Source: Aeromonas tecta (GTDB lineage Bacteria; Pseudomonadota; Gammaproteobacteria; Enterobacterales; Aeromonadaceae). Taken from it: a stretch of DNA of 64,000 nt. The position numbers were made by a program, and so were the translations under genes. This document shows, piece after piece, positions 26,637-37,533 of this stretch; position 1 is the first letter of the stretch, and every line of letters starts with the position of its first letter. Below the pieces are notes generated by a model. That model did not search any database, was not told the origin of the DNA, and worked only from the letters and a program-made list of their open reading frames with translations. The stretch spans positions 124,001-188,000 of the forward strand of contig NZ_CDCA01000025.1 of the NCBI RefSeq assembly GCF_000820185.1. The letters run 5' to 3'.

Positions 26637-27329
26637 ATGAAAGTAGGTATTATCGGCGCCATGGAGCAGGAAGTAGCCCTGCTGCGCAGCCAGCTGAGCG
26701 AACTGACCACCCTGCAACTGGGCGGCTGCGAGTTCTATCAGGGCCGCTTGGCCGGTAAAGAGGTGATCCTGACCCGCTCCGGTATCGGCAAGGTCGCCGC
26801 CAGCGTCGCCACCAGCCTGTTGCTGGAAAAATTTGCCCCGGATTGCGTCATCAACACCGGCTCCGCCGGCGGCTTCGCCCAGGACCTGCATATCGGTGAC
26901 GTGGTGATCGCCAGCGAAATGCGCTTCCACGACGTGGACGTGACCGCCTTCGGTTACGAGATGGGTCAGATGGCCCAGCAGCCCGCCGCCTTCCCCTGTG
27001 ACGAGAAGCTGATGGCCGTGGCGCAGGCCTGCATCGCCGAGCAAGGCAAGCACCAGACCAAGGTCGGCCTCATCTGCACCGGCGATCAGTTTATGTGCAA
27101 GCCGGACGCCATCGCCAAGGCCCGCGCCGACTTCCCGCAGATGCTGGCGGTGGAGATGGAAGGGGCCGCCATCGGCCAGGTATGCCACATGTTCAAGGTG
27201 CCCTACCTGGTGGTGCGCGCCATGTCTGACATCGCCGGCAAAGAGCAGGTGGAATCCTTCGATGCCTTCATCGAAGTGGCGGGCCAGCACTCGGCCGAGA
27301 TGATCATCAAGCTGCTCGGCAAGCTGTGA
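26637..27329 (+). CDS. mtnN: 5'-methylthioadenosine/S-adenosylhomocysteine nucleosidase
   Basis: Pfs/MtnN removes adenine from MTA and SAH, recycling SAM by-products and feeding LuxS-dependent AI-2 formation. 230 residues. Catalytic residues: E12 in MEQEVALL, E175 in [15 protein letters not shown]198 in [21 protein letters not shown] lies before the ATG. Its TGA overlaps the GTG of the next gene (GTGA), showing an operon with the cobalamin genes, the order also known from Vibrio. Confidence 0.96.
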   Translation: MKVGIIGAMEQEVALLRSQLSELTTLQLGGCEFYQGRLAGKEVILTRSGIGKVAASVATSLLLEKFAPDCVINTGSAGGFAQDLHIGDVVIASEMRFHDVDVTAFGYEMGQMAQQPAAFPCDEKLMAVAQACIAEQGKHQTKVGLICTGDQFMCKPDAIAKARADFPQMLAVEMEGAAIGQVCHMFKVPYLVVRAMSDIAGKEQVESFDAFIEVAGQHSAEMIIKLLGKL

Positions 27330-28300
27330 TCGCACTCCCCGGCTGGGATCCCTTAAGCGCTGGTGCGCTCGAGTCGCTGCTGGTCACGCCGGCGGCCATC
27401 CTTATCGGGGCCGCCCTGCTGGAGACGATCCTGCCTTGGCCTGCCCGTTTCCGGCTCGGTGCAACCCTGCCCCTGTTGACCCGCCTAGGCCACAGGGTGC
27501 ACCGCCCCGATGGCTCCCCCCGCCAACAATTCCAGGCCGGTCTGCTGGCCCTGTTGGTGGTCTGGCTGCCCTGTGCGGCCGGACTCTGGGCGGTGCGCAA
27601 CCTCTCTTTGTCCGAGCCCTTGTTCGATCTGCTGTTCCTGCTGCTGATGCTGGAATCCCAGCCCCTGAGCGAGTTCGCCAAGGCGACCCGGGCGCTCGCG
27701 ACGAAAGAGACGCTGGTGGTGGCGCGGCTACAGACATCCCCCTGGCTCAAGCGCGAGACGGGGGCTTTGTCGGTGATGGGGCTGACCAAGGCGGTGAGCG
27801 AGAGCTGCGCCCTGCGACTGGTCGGCCAATGGGCGGGCCCCTTGCTGGGCTTCGCCCTGGCCGGGGTACAAGGAGCCCTGCTCTGGCGTCTCGCTCAACT
27901 GATGAACCAAGGCTGGAGCCCGAAACAGGCCGGCTTTGCTCATTTCGGCCGCCCCGCCGCCGCCCTCTATCAGGCACTCTGTACCCCCGCCATCCTGCTG
28001 CTGGCACTGCCCCTGTGCATGAGTCAGCTACGTCAGCTCGGCAGTCGACTGCGAGTTGCCCTGCACTGGCCCTATCCAGCCATGGGCTGCCTGCTCAGCC
28101 TGCTGGCGCAAGGCTCGGGCTGCCGTCTGGGGGGACCGCGTTACTATCAGGGTCAGCTGGTACGCTTCCCGGTGCTGGAAGCCAGCGGGGAACCGACCGC
28201 CTCGACACCGCAGCGGCTGCTCAATCGTCTGCTGCTGATCGGCTGGGGTTGGCTGGGGTTGGCGCTCCTTTTAACCCTGCTGGAGCAAGTGCGTGGTTAA
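27326..28300 (+). CDS. cobD: Cobalamin biosynthesis protein CobD/CbiB family
   Basis: 324-residue membrane protein with a GTG start overlapping the mtnN stop. CobD/CbiB joins the aminopropanol arm to adenosylcobyric acid. Visible features: [21 protein letters not shown], the conserved serine/glutamate motif [10 protein letters not shown], and several hydrophobic segments. The family is often annotated cobD-related in Vibrionales and Aeromonadales, where it sits between pfs and btuF. The other cobinamide genes are not in this window, so a role in cobinamide salvage is inferred. It overlaps btuF by 8 bp. Confidence 0.82.
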   Translation: MIALPGWDPLSAGALESLLVTPAAILIGAALLETILPWPARFRLGATLPLLTRLGHRVHRPDGSPRQQFQAGLLALLVVWLPCAAGLWAVRNLSLSEPLFDLLFLLLMLESQPLSEFAKATRALATKETLVVARLQTSPWLKRETGALSVMGLTKAVSESCALRLVGQWAGPLLGFALAGVQGALLWRLAQLMNQGWSPKQAGFAHFGRPAAALYQALCTPAILLLALPLCMSQLRQLGSRLRVALHWPYPAMGCLLSLLAQGSGCRLGGPRYYQGQLVRFPVLEASGEPTASTPQRLLNRLLLIGWGWLGLALLLTLLEQVRG

Positions 28301-29129
28301 CCCAATCTCCTTGCGCCTGTTGTGCGCCTTGCTTGGCCTGCTCTGCTGGCCGCTGTCGACATGGGCACAGGCGCCCCAGCGCATCATCAGCCTCACCCCT
28401 CATCTGACCGAACTGCTGTTCGACATAGGCGCAGGGGATCGCATCGTCGCCACCGACGATGCCTCCGATTTTCCGCCCGAGGTGAAAACCCGGCCTCAGG
28501 TGGCCAACTACCGAAGCATCAACCTGGAAGCCCTGCTGGCACAAAAGCCGGATCTGGTGGTGGCCTGGCGCTCGGCCCAATCCCGCATGCTGGCCCCCGT
28601 CGAGCAGCTCGGTATCCCGGTCTTTTATTCCGAGCCGACCGACTTTGCCTCTCTGGCAGACGAGATGCGCAGCCTAGGCAAACTGCTCGCACTGGAGCAA
28701 AGTGCCAATGCCCAGGCCGATGCCTATATGGCGCGGCTCAATGGCCTCAAGCGCCGTTATGGCAAGGCCAAGCCGGTGTCGGTGTTCTACCAGCTCTGGA
28801 ACCCGCCGCTCACCAGCGTCAGCGGCTCGGCCTGGCCGGCGCAGGCCATCGAGCTGTGCGGCGCCACCAATGTCGCGGCCGGGGCCAGGACCCCCTATCC
28901 CCAGATCGGGCTGGAGCAGGTGATCAAGGCCAATCCGAGCCTGATCCTGGCCGGCAGTCAGGATCCCGCCGTGCTGACCCACTGGCAGCAGTGGCCCATG
29001 CTCGATGCCGTCAAACACAGGCAACTGCGCCTCATCAACCCGGATGAGCTGCACCGCTTCACCCCGCGCGCCCTCAATGCGGTGGAGCAGGTGTGTGAGG
29101 CCATCGCCCACGCCAACCCGGCCTCCTGA
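28293..29129 (+). CDS. btuF: Periplasmic vitamin B12-binding protein BtuF
   Basis: 278 residues, GTG start overlapping the preceding gene. Signal peptide RLLCALLGLLCWPLSTWAQA, then the class III solute-binding fold with RIISLTPHLTELLFDIGAGDRIVATDDASD typical of BtuF. It would deliver cobalamin to BtuCD, which is not in this window. It is the last gene of the mtnN-cobD-btuF run. No B12 riboswitch was seen upstream of the run. Confidence 0.92.
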   Translation: MVNPISLRLLCALLGLLCWPLSTWAQAPQRIISLTPHLTELLFDIGAGDRIVATDDASDFPPEVKTRPQVANYRSINLEALLAQKPDLVVAWRSAQSRMLAPVEQLGIPVFYSEPTDFASLADEMRSLGKLLALEQSANAQADAYMARLNGLKRRYGKAKPVSVFYQLWNPPLTSVSGSAWPAQAIELCGATNVAAGARTPYPQIGLEQVIKANPSLILAGSQDPAVLTHWQQWPMLDAVKHRQLRLINPDELHRFTPRALNAVEQVCEAIAHANPAS

Positions 29130-29178
29130 GCCATATTGCTAGCGCGAACCGACCACCTCAGTGCCCACTAATGGGTTC

Positions 29179-29194
29179 TGGCACAGAATATGCT
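29179..29194 (+). promoter_or_regulatory. Sigma-54 (RpoN) promoter of the flm/pse operon
   Basis: TGGCAC-N5-ATGCT: GG and GC are exactly 10 nt apart, and the -24 element matches the consensus perfectly. Transcription would start about 30 nt before the ATG at 29237. This places nonulosonate synthesis under the RpoN tier of the flagellar cascade. Confidence 0.7.
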
Positions 29195-29224
29195 TTTAAT
29201 TTTTATAGACACACACCTTCATAA

Positions 29225-31370
<2,146 letters not shown>

Positions 31371-31380
<10 letters not shown>

Positions 31381-32216
31381 CCCTTGGCACAGTGCAATTT
31401 GGCCTCGATTACGGCATCAGCAACCGGGCAGGCCAGGTCGCGGATGACGAACTCGGCGCCATCCTGGCTCTGGCCCGTCGCCTCAAGATCGATACTCTGG
31501 ACACGGCCCAGGCCTATGGCAATGCCGAGGCAAGGCTTGGCAGCCAGCAGACCGCCGACTTCAACCTAGTCAGCAAGCTGGCTCCGGGTATCACAGCCGC
31601 CGGGGTCGCCACCGCGGTTGAAGAGAGCTTGAACAGGCTTGCTCGCCCCTGTTTGAACGGCCTGCTGCTGCATCGCAGCCAGGATGCCAGCCCTGCGCTG
31701 TTCAAGCAGATCAAGGATCTCCAACAGCAAGGCAAGGTGGGCAAGATGGGGGTTTCCGTCTACTCGCCCCAGGAGCTCGAGCACTGGCTCGAACAGGGCT
31801 ATCCCCTACAACTGGTGCAGTTGCCAGCCAACCTGCTGGATCAGCGCTTCCTGCGCTCGGGCTGGCTCGATCGGTTGCAGGATATGGGCTGCGAGATCCA
31901 CGTACGCTCCCTCTTCCTGCAAGGGCTGCTGCTGATGCAACCGGCGCTGCGCCCCGACTATTTCCAGTCCTTCGCTGGCCCGCTAGGGCGGCTGGACAGT
32001 GCCCATCCCCATCTCAGCCCCCTCGATAAGGCGCTGTCACTGATTGCGGCCCTGCCCCAGGTCAGCCGCTTCGTGGTGGGGGTCTGCCATGCTCACGAGC
32101 TGGCTGCCATAGGCGCAGCCTACGGCCATCTGCATCCCTGGCAAGACGCCGAGCTCGCCACCCTGGCCTGTGACGAACCCGACCTCATCAACCCGGCCAG
32201 GTGGACATCATCATGA
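31371..32216 (+). CDS. Aldo/keto reductase in the pse operon
   Basis: 281 residues. AKR fold with the catalytic set visible: Asp and Tyr in LDTAQAYGNAE, Lys in LVSKLAPG, His in LLHRSQD. It is not one of the six classical Pse enzymes. Overlaps on both sides (10 bp with pseC, 4 bp ATGA with the next gene) show it is a true operon member. Similar reductases occur in other bacterial nonulosonate loci next to SpsF-type transferases and class III aminotransferases. Substrate unknown; a role in modifying the nonulosonate or its activated form is inferred only from context. Confidence 0.85.
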
Positions 32217-32968
32217 TCCTCGGGATCCTGCAAGCCAGAGCCAGCTCCAGCCGACTGCCTGGCAAGGTGCTCAGGCCCCTGCTAGGCGAACCCATGCTCG
32301 CGCGCCAGATTGAACGGCTCAAACGTGCCAAACGGCTGGACCAACTGATAGTCGCGACCAGCGTTCAGGCCGACGATGAAGCCATCGCCCTGCTCTGTGA
32401 GCGGCTCGGGGTCCCCTGTTTTCGCGGTCCTCTGGACGACGTACTGGCGCGCTTCCACTTGGCCGCTCAATCCTTTGCACCGGCTCATGTGGTCAGGCTC
32501 ACTGGAGACTGCCCGTTGGCAGATCCCGCCCTCATCGACGAGCTCATCGAACTGCATCTGGCTGGCGGCTACGACTACAGCAGCAACTGCTGGGACCCCA
32601 GCTACCCGGATGGCCTGGACGCAGAGATCCTGAGCGCGGCCACCCTGGAGCTGCTGGCCGAGCGGGCCCATAGCCAGGCTCAGCGTGAACACGTCACCTA
32701 CTACATCCGCCAGCACGCTGACCTGTTCAAGGTTGGCAAATTGGCACGCCAGTCGAGCCTGTCTCATCTGCGCTGGACGGTAGATGAACCTGCCGACTTT
32801 GAGCTGATTGAGCAGATCTACAACAAGCTTTATCCGGAAAATCCAGCATTTTCTACCGATGACATTCTCGATCTGCTGGCGCGGGAGCCACATCTCGCGA
32901 CCCTGAATACCCATCATCAGCGCAATGAAGGGCTGGCGAGCTCGCTGGCCAAGGAGCATCATTCATGA
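32213..32968 (+). CDS. pseF: SpsF-type cytidylyltransferase, probable PseF (CMP-pseudaminate synthesis)
   Basis: 251 residues from the ATG at 32213, which overlaps the previous stop as ATGA; a GTG at 32201 is possible. The N-terminal ILQARASSSRLPGKVL is the nucleotide-binding signature of the CMP-KDO/SpsF family. RLTGDCPLADPALIDELI carries the metal-binding aspartates. As the only nucleotidyltransferase in the operon it is the natural candidate to activate the sugar with CTP. It is SpsF-like, not the NeuA type described at flm loci of some Aeromonas. Confidence 0.82.
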   Translation: MILGILQARASSSRLPGKVLRPLLGEPMLARQIERLKRAKRLDQLIVATSVQADDEAIALLCERLGVPCFRGPLDDVLARFHLAAQSFAPAHVVRLTGDCPLADPALIDELIELHLAGGYDYSSNCWDPSYPDGLDAEILSAATLELLAERAHSQAQREHVTYYIRQHADLFKVGKLARQSSLSHLRWTVDEPADFELIEQIYNKLYPENPAFSTDDILDLLAREPHLATLNTHHQRNEGLASSLAKEHHS

Positions 32969-34254
32969 CCTCACGCTATCAGCATTCACTGGCACTCTCC
33001 GCCCGGGCCGAACAGAGTATTCCTCTCGGCTCCCAGACCTTCTCCAAGAGCCGCCTCTGCTTCCCCTATGGTGCCGCCCCCCTGTTTATCGAACGCGGTG
33101 AGGGCGCAACGGTCTGGGATGTGGATGGCAACCAGTATCTGGACTTTGCCAGCGGCCTGCTGGCCATCAGCCTCGGCTACTGCGATCCCGATGTGAATCA
33201 GGCCGTGATGGAACAGCTCAATCTGGGCTCCATCTTCTCCCTGCCCCACAGGTTGGAAACCGAGGTGGCCGAGCAGCTTATCGAGCTCATTCCCTGCGCC
33301 GAGATGGTGCGCTTTGGCAAGAACGGCACAGACGCCACCTCTGCCTGTATTCGCCTCTCCCGCGCCGTCACAGGTCGCGAGCGGGTCGCCGTCTGCGGTT
33401 ACCACGGCTGGCAGGATTGGTATATAGGCTCCACCACCCGCCACCTGGGGGTGCCCGAGTGTGTGCGCGAGCTCACCCATCGCTTCGATTACAACGACTT
33501 GGACTCCCTTCGGACGCAGCTCGAGGCTCACCCGGATGAGTTTGCCGCCGTGATCCTGGAGCCCATGAACGTCGCCTGGCCGACCCAGGAATTTTTGCCA
33601 GGTCTGCGCCAGCTGTGCGATGAGCACGGTGCCCTGCTCATCTTCGATGAGACCATTACGGGCTTTCGCTTCCATCTTGGCGGTGCCCAGACCCTGTTCG
33701 GCGTCATCCCGGATCTCGCCGCCTTCGGCAAGGGGATGGCCAACGGCTTCCCCATCTCCGCCGTGGTGGGACGCCGCCAGCACATGCAGCGCATGGAGGA
33801 TATCTTCTTCTCCGGTACCTTTGGCGGCGATGCCATCGCCCTGGCGGCCGCCAACGCCGTGATCAAGAAGATGCGTCAGCTGGATGTGCCCGCCCGACTG
33901 GCCGAACGTGGTCAACTACTGCTTAACAAGCTCGATACCCTGCTGCAAACGCTGGATGCCCCGAGCTGGCTGCAGAGCGCCGGCCACCCGAGCTGGAGCT
34001 TCCTGCTCATCGGTGACTCGGCCAACCACTCCAGCTGGCTGCTCAAGAGTTACTTCATCCAGGAGCTGTGCAAACGGGGGATCCTGAGCCTCGGCAGCCA
34101 CAACATCAACTTGGCGCACAGCGAGGCCGACGTTGCCCGTCTGCTCGCAGTCTATGCCGAGGTGCTGCCTGCACTGATCCGCCTGGATGCCGAGGGGGCC
34201 ATCCACCAGGCCCTGGATGGCGAACCCATCCAGCCTGTGTTCAAGGTGCGCTGA
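32965..34254 (+). CDS. Class III aminotransferase (glutamate-1-semialdehyde aminomutase-like) in the pse operon
   Basis: 429 residues. PLP lysine K256 in AAFGKGMANGFPISAVVG; LLIFDETITGFRFHLGG contains the conserved Asp and Glu; a HemL-like N-terminus (GSQTFSKSRLCFPYGAAPLFIERGEG begins at residue 20). It is not part of the classical pathway and is unlikely to make heme precursors here. With the aldo/keto reductase it suggests an added amino-group chemistry on the nonulosonate or a linked three-carbon unit. ATGA overlap with pseF; the next gene begins immediately after its stop. Confidence 0.85.
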   Translation: MTSRYQHSLALSARAEQSIPLGSQTFSKSRLCFPYGAAPLFIERGEGATVWDVDGNQYLDFASGLLAISLGYCDPDVNQAVMEQLNLGSIFSLPHRLETEVAEQLIELIPCAEMVRFGKNGTDATSACIRLSRAVTGRERVAVCGYHGWQDWYIGSTTRHLGVPECVRELTHRFDYNDLDSLRTQLEAHPDEFAAVILEPMNVAWPTQEFLPGLRQLCDEHGALLIFDETITGFRFHLGGAQTLFGVIPDLAAFGKGMANGFPISAVVGRRQHMQRMEDIFFSGTFGGDAIALAAANAVIKKMRQLDVPARLAERGQLLLNKLDTLLQTLDAPSWLQSAGHPSWSFLLIGDSANHSSWLLKSYFIQELCKRGILSLGSHNINLAHSEADVARLLAVYAEVLPALIRLDAEGAIHQALDGEPIQPVFKVR

Positions 34255-35196
34255 GTGCTGCCACTCTGGATCTTCACCGAAGGAGACAAGGCGCGAGGGC
34301 TTGGTCACCTCAGTCGCTGCAGTGCCTATGCCTCGGCTTGGCAACAGCTGGGGGGCGCCGTCCACTGGGTAGTGGACGGGGATGCGCTCGCCCGGGATCG
34401 GCTCAAAGACCAGAAAGTCAGCTGGACAAGCTGGCAGCACAATGACATTCCCCCCCAGCAAGCGGTCGCCATCGTCGACTCCTATTCGGCGAGCCTCACC
34501 ACTCTGGAGAGCATCTCGGCAGGTTTTGTGCGGGTCATCTACCTCGATGACACCAAGCGTCTGCCCTACCCGGCGGGATTGGTGATCCATGCAAGCCCAG
34601 GTACGCCGGGACATCCGCAAGGCGCTGCCCGCTGGCAGTGGGGGCCGGCTTGGCAACCGCTGCGCCCCCCATTCTGGTCGGTGCCCGCCCGCACTCGGAT
34701 CTCTGCCCGCATCGAGCGCATCCTGATCATCATGGGGGGCACAGATATCCGCGATCTGACCCCTAGACTGGTGACCTGGTTGCACGGCCAATATCCCGGC
34801 ATTGAGTTGGAGGTTGTCACCGCTGCGCCAGATCCCCGTCTATCCCATTGTCATCAGCACCACGGTCTCGATGCCGAGCAGATGACCGATCTCATGTCCC
34901 GCTGCGATCTCGCCATCAGCAGTGCCGGCCAGGTCACCTACGAGCTGGCCCGCTGCGGCCTGCCCGGCCTCCTCATCGGGGTCGCCGACAATCAGGCCGA
35001 GCAACTCGCCGGCTGGTGCGGCCCGGACGGTTTTGTCTGTGGCGGTTGGTGGCACGAGGACGAACTATTTACCCGGCTGACGCAAGGCATGGCCTTGCTC
35101 GGCCAAGATGAACGGGCCAGACGGGTGAGCGAGCTGCAGGCACGGATGAGCGGAAATGGCACCCTGGAGGCTCTCACATGGCTCAATCGGCCCTAG
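34255..35196 (+). CDS. pseG: UDP-2,4-diacetamido-2,4,6-trideoxy-altropyranose hydrolase PseG
   Basis: Removes UDP to release the free sugar. 313 residues, GTG start directly after the previous stop. It belongs to the GT-B fold like MurG: GLGHLSRC (His18 region) is the catalytic loop, and the C-terminal SSAGQVTYELARCGLPGLLIGVADNQ the nucleotide-binding half. Overlaps pseH by 19 bp. Confidence 0.93.
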   Translation: MLPLWIFTEGDKARGLGHLSRCSAYASAWQQLGGAVHWVVDGDALARDRLKDQKVSWTSWQHNDIPPQQAVAIVDSYSASLTTLESISAGFVRVIYLDDTKRLPYPAGLVIHASPGTPGHPQGAARWQWGPAWQPLRPPFWSVPARTRISARIERILIIMGGTDIRDLTPRLVTWLHGQYPGIELEVVTAAPDPRLSHCHQHHGLDAEQMTDLMSRCDLAISSAGQVTYELARCGLPGLLIGVADNQAEQLAGWCGPDGFVCGGWWHEDELFTRLTQGMALLGQDERARRVSELQARMSGNGTLEALTWLNRP

Positions 35197-35741
35197 TGCT
35201 ACAGCAGCGCTTCGAGCTCGGGGGGCTGACACTCATCCCCTTCGCCGATCTGGATGAACAGCAAGTGATAACCGTCTGGCAGATGCGCAACCACCCGGAT
35301 GTCGCCCACTGGATGAGTTCGGGGGGGGAAATCCCCTTAGCTGCGCATCAGGTCTTTATGGCGCGCCAGCAGCACGAGACCCGCAACTTCAACTACCTCT
35401 GCCTAGATAGCCAGGGCCCCGCCGGGGTCGTTTCCCTGCACCAACTGGACTGGCACAATAGCCTCGCCTGGCTCGGAATCTACCGCAACCCCTCGCGGCA
35501 CGGGGAACGCCTGGGTGCGCGTCTGCTGGCGACCGTCGGTCAGCTGGCATTTGATGTTGCCCGTCTGCACAGCCTCAAACTGGAGGTAGCCGCCGATAAC
35601 GAGCGAGCCATCCAGGCCTATCAAAGAGCCAGTTTTCGCCACGAGGGCGCCTGGCGAGAAGCCGTCTATCGCCAGGATCAACACAGTTTTATCGATCTCC
35701 TGCTCATGGGGATCACCGAACAGGAGTGGAGACACCCATGA
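35178..35741 (+). CDS. pseH: UDP-4-amino-sugar N4-acetyltransferase PseH
   Basis: 187-residue GNAT-family enzyme that acetylates the 4-amino group from acetyl-CoA. The sequence WLGIYRNPSRHGERLGARLLATV holds the acetyl-CoA-binding loop; LEVAADNERAIQAYQRASFRHEGAWRE is the typical C-terminal GNAT part. The ORF starts inside pseG and its TGA overlaps the pseI ATG. Confidence 0.92.
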   Translation: MAQSALVLQQRFELGGLTLIPFADLDEQQVITVWQMRNHPDVAHWMSSGGEIPLAAHQVFMARQQHETRNFNYLCLDSQGPAGVVSLHQLDWHNSLAWLGIYRNPSRHGERLGARLLATVGQLAFDVARLHSLKLEVAADNERAIQAYQRASFRHEGAWREAVYRQDQHSFIDLLLMGITEQEWRHP

Positions 35742-36778
35742 CCCAAGCCATGGCTCAGGCCATCAATCCGAATCGATGCTTCGTCATCGCCGAACTATCG
35801 GCCAATCATGGCCACTCCCTGGAGACGGCGTTGGCAACGGTGCGCGCAGCTAAGGCGTGCGGCGCAGATGCCATCAAGATCCAGACCTATACCGCGGACA
35901 CCATCACCCTGGATTGTGACAACGACTATTTCCAGATCAAGCAGGGGACCATCTGGGATGGCACCACCCTCCATAAGCTGTATCAGCAGGCCTATACCCC
36001 CTGGGAGTGGCATGCAGCCATCCAGGCCGAGGCGCAGAAGGAAGAGCTGGTCTTTTTCTCCACCCCCTTCGACTTCAGCGCGGTCGACTTCCTGGAGACC
36101 CTCGAGGTAGCGCTCTACAAGATCGCCTCGTTCGAGATCACCGACATACCGCTGATCGAATATGCTGCCAGTAAGGGTAAACCCATGCTGATCTCGACAG
36201 GGATTGCCACCCTGGCAGACATAGATGCTGCCGTGCAGGCCTGCCGGCGCATGGGTAACCAGGATATCACCCTGCTTAAGTGCACCTCCTCCTACCCTGC
36301 ACCGGTGGAAGAGGCCAACCTGCTCACCATTCCCAACCTGGCGCAGACCTTCGGGGTCAAGGTCGGGCTGTCGGATCACACCCTTGGCCATGCCGTCGCC
36401 ATCGCCGCCACCGCCCTCGGCGCCACAGTGATCGAGAAACACTTCATTCTGGATCGTGCCATCGGTGGGCCTGATGCCTCTTTCTCGATGATACCGAGCG
36501 AGTTCAGCTCAATGGTTGAAGGAATACGACAAGCAGAAGCGGCACTGGGCGAGGTCAGCTATCTGCTGAGCGACAAGGCGATGCTGAGCCGCCAGTTCTC
36601 CCGCTCCTTGTTCGTCTGTGAAGATGTGAAGGCGGGTGAAGCCTTTACCCCTCGCAACCTGAGATCAATTCGCCCCGCTCATGGGCTGGCTCCTGTTCAC
36701 CTGCCATCCCTGCTGGGTCGCAGCGCCAGCCAGGACATTGAAGCCGGCACACCCATGACCTGGTCTTTGGTTTCCTGA
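35738..36778 (+). CDS. pseI: Pseudaminic acid synthase PseI (NeuB family)
   Basis: Condenses the free diacetamido sugar with phosphoenolpyruvate. 346 residues from the ATG at 35738; a GTG at 35726 would add four residues. TIM-barrel with CFVIAELSANHGHSLETA and the metal/PEP residues in GLSDHTLGHAVA and VIEKHFILDRAIGGPDASFS, then a C-terminal SAF (antifreeze-like) domain (about residues 285-346). The methyltransferase gene starts 19 bp later. Confidence 0.95.
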   Translation: MTQAMAQAINPNRCFVIAELSANHGHSLETALATVRAAKACGADAIKIQTYTADTITLDCDNDYFQIKQGTIWDGTTLHKLYQQAYTPWEWHAAIQAEAQKEELVFFSTPFDFSAVDFLETLEVALYKIASFEITDIPLIEYAASKGKPMLISTGIATLADIDAAVQACRRMGNQDITLLKCTSSYPAPVEEANLLTIPNLAQTFGVKVGLSDHTLGHAVAIAATALGATVIEKHFILDRAIGGPDASFSMIPSEFSSMVEGIRQAEAALGEVSYLLSDKAMLSRQFSRSLFVCEDVKAGEAFTPRNLRSIRPAHGLAPVHLPSLLGRSASQDIEAGTPMTWSLVS

Positions 36779-36797
36779 AATGGCGAAGGAGTTAGAG

Positions 36798-37463
36798 ATG
36801 AAACAGAAAAACGTCTTCATGGCGCAGGAAGGGAACGAGTGGTATGAGCGCAACAGGGCGGCCATTCTCGGCAAGTCCCTGGCGAGCGATCCCATCTTCA
36901 AGGCGCTGGAATATCTTGGTAGCAAACCCGTCAGGATCCTGGAGATAGGCTGTGCCAACGGCTGGCGACTGGCGCAATTGGCCGAACATTACGGCGCTCA
37001 CTGCTATGGGGTAGACCCGTCCACCAGCGCCATCCAGGATGGCCTCTCCCGTTATCCCGGCTTGCAGCTCTTCGTAGGCACGGCCGATAGTTTGCCCGAG
37101 ATTGAGCCCGTCGACCTCATCATCTTCGGTTTTTGCCTCTATCTGTGCGACCCGCAGGATCTATTCAAGATCGCCGCCGGTAGTGATGCCCTGCTGACCG
37201 ATCGAGGCCTGATGACCATCTTGGATTTCAATCCACCGGCGGGGCACTATCGCAACGACTACCAGCATCACGCCAATCTCTTCAGCTACAAGATGAATTA
37301 CGGCGGACTGTTTGGCTGGCACCCGAGTTACCATAGATTGTTCGAGCACGTACAACATCATGATGGCGGCACCGAACTGGAGCCGGATGCGCTGATCTCG
37401 GTGCAGATCTTGCGCAAGGATGCACGTCTACTGGCGGCACAAAATCCCTATCCAAAGCGATAA
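36798..37463 (+). CDS. SAM-dependent methyltransferase, last gene of the pse operon
   Basis: I chose the ATG at 36798 because GAAGGAG sits 7 nt before it; an ATG at 36780 has no such site. 221 residues, class I Rossmann fold: motif I ILEIGCANGWRLAQL, acidic residue after strand 2 (GVDPST), motif near DLIIFGFCLYLCD. Substrate unknown; in this position it could methylate the nonulosonate or another sugar of the flagellar glycan. It is followed by a strong shared terminator. Confidence 0.85.
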   Translation: MKQKNVFMAQEGNEWYERNRAAILGKSLASDPIFKALEYLGSKPVRILEIGCANGWRLAQLAEHYGAHCYGVDPSTSAIQDGLSRYPGLQLFVGTADSLPEIEPVDLIIFGFCLYLCDPQDLFKIAAGSDALLTDRGLMTILDFNPPAGHYRNDYQHHANLFSYKMNYGGLFGWHPSYHRLFEHVQHHDGGTELEPDALISVQILRKDARLLAAQNPYPKR

Positions 37464-37494
37464 AAAATGCCGACCCTGAGGTCGGCATTTTTTT
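37462..37494. terminator. Bidirectional terminator between the pse operon and maf
   Basis: AAAAAATGCCGACC-CTGA-GGTCGGCATTTTTT lies at the junction of two converging operons. Confidence 0.92.
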
Positions 37495-37533
37495 ATTTTT
37501 TAAATCAATCAAGAATCCCTTCAAAAAGGCCTT

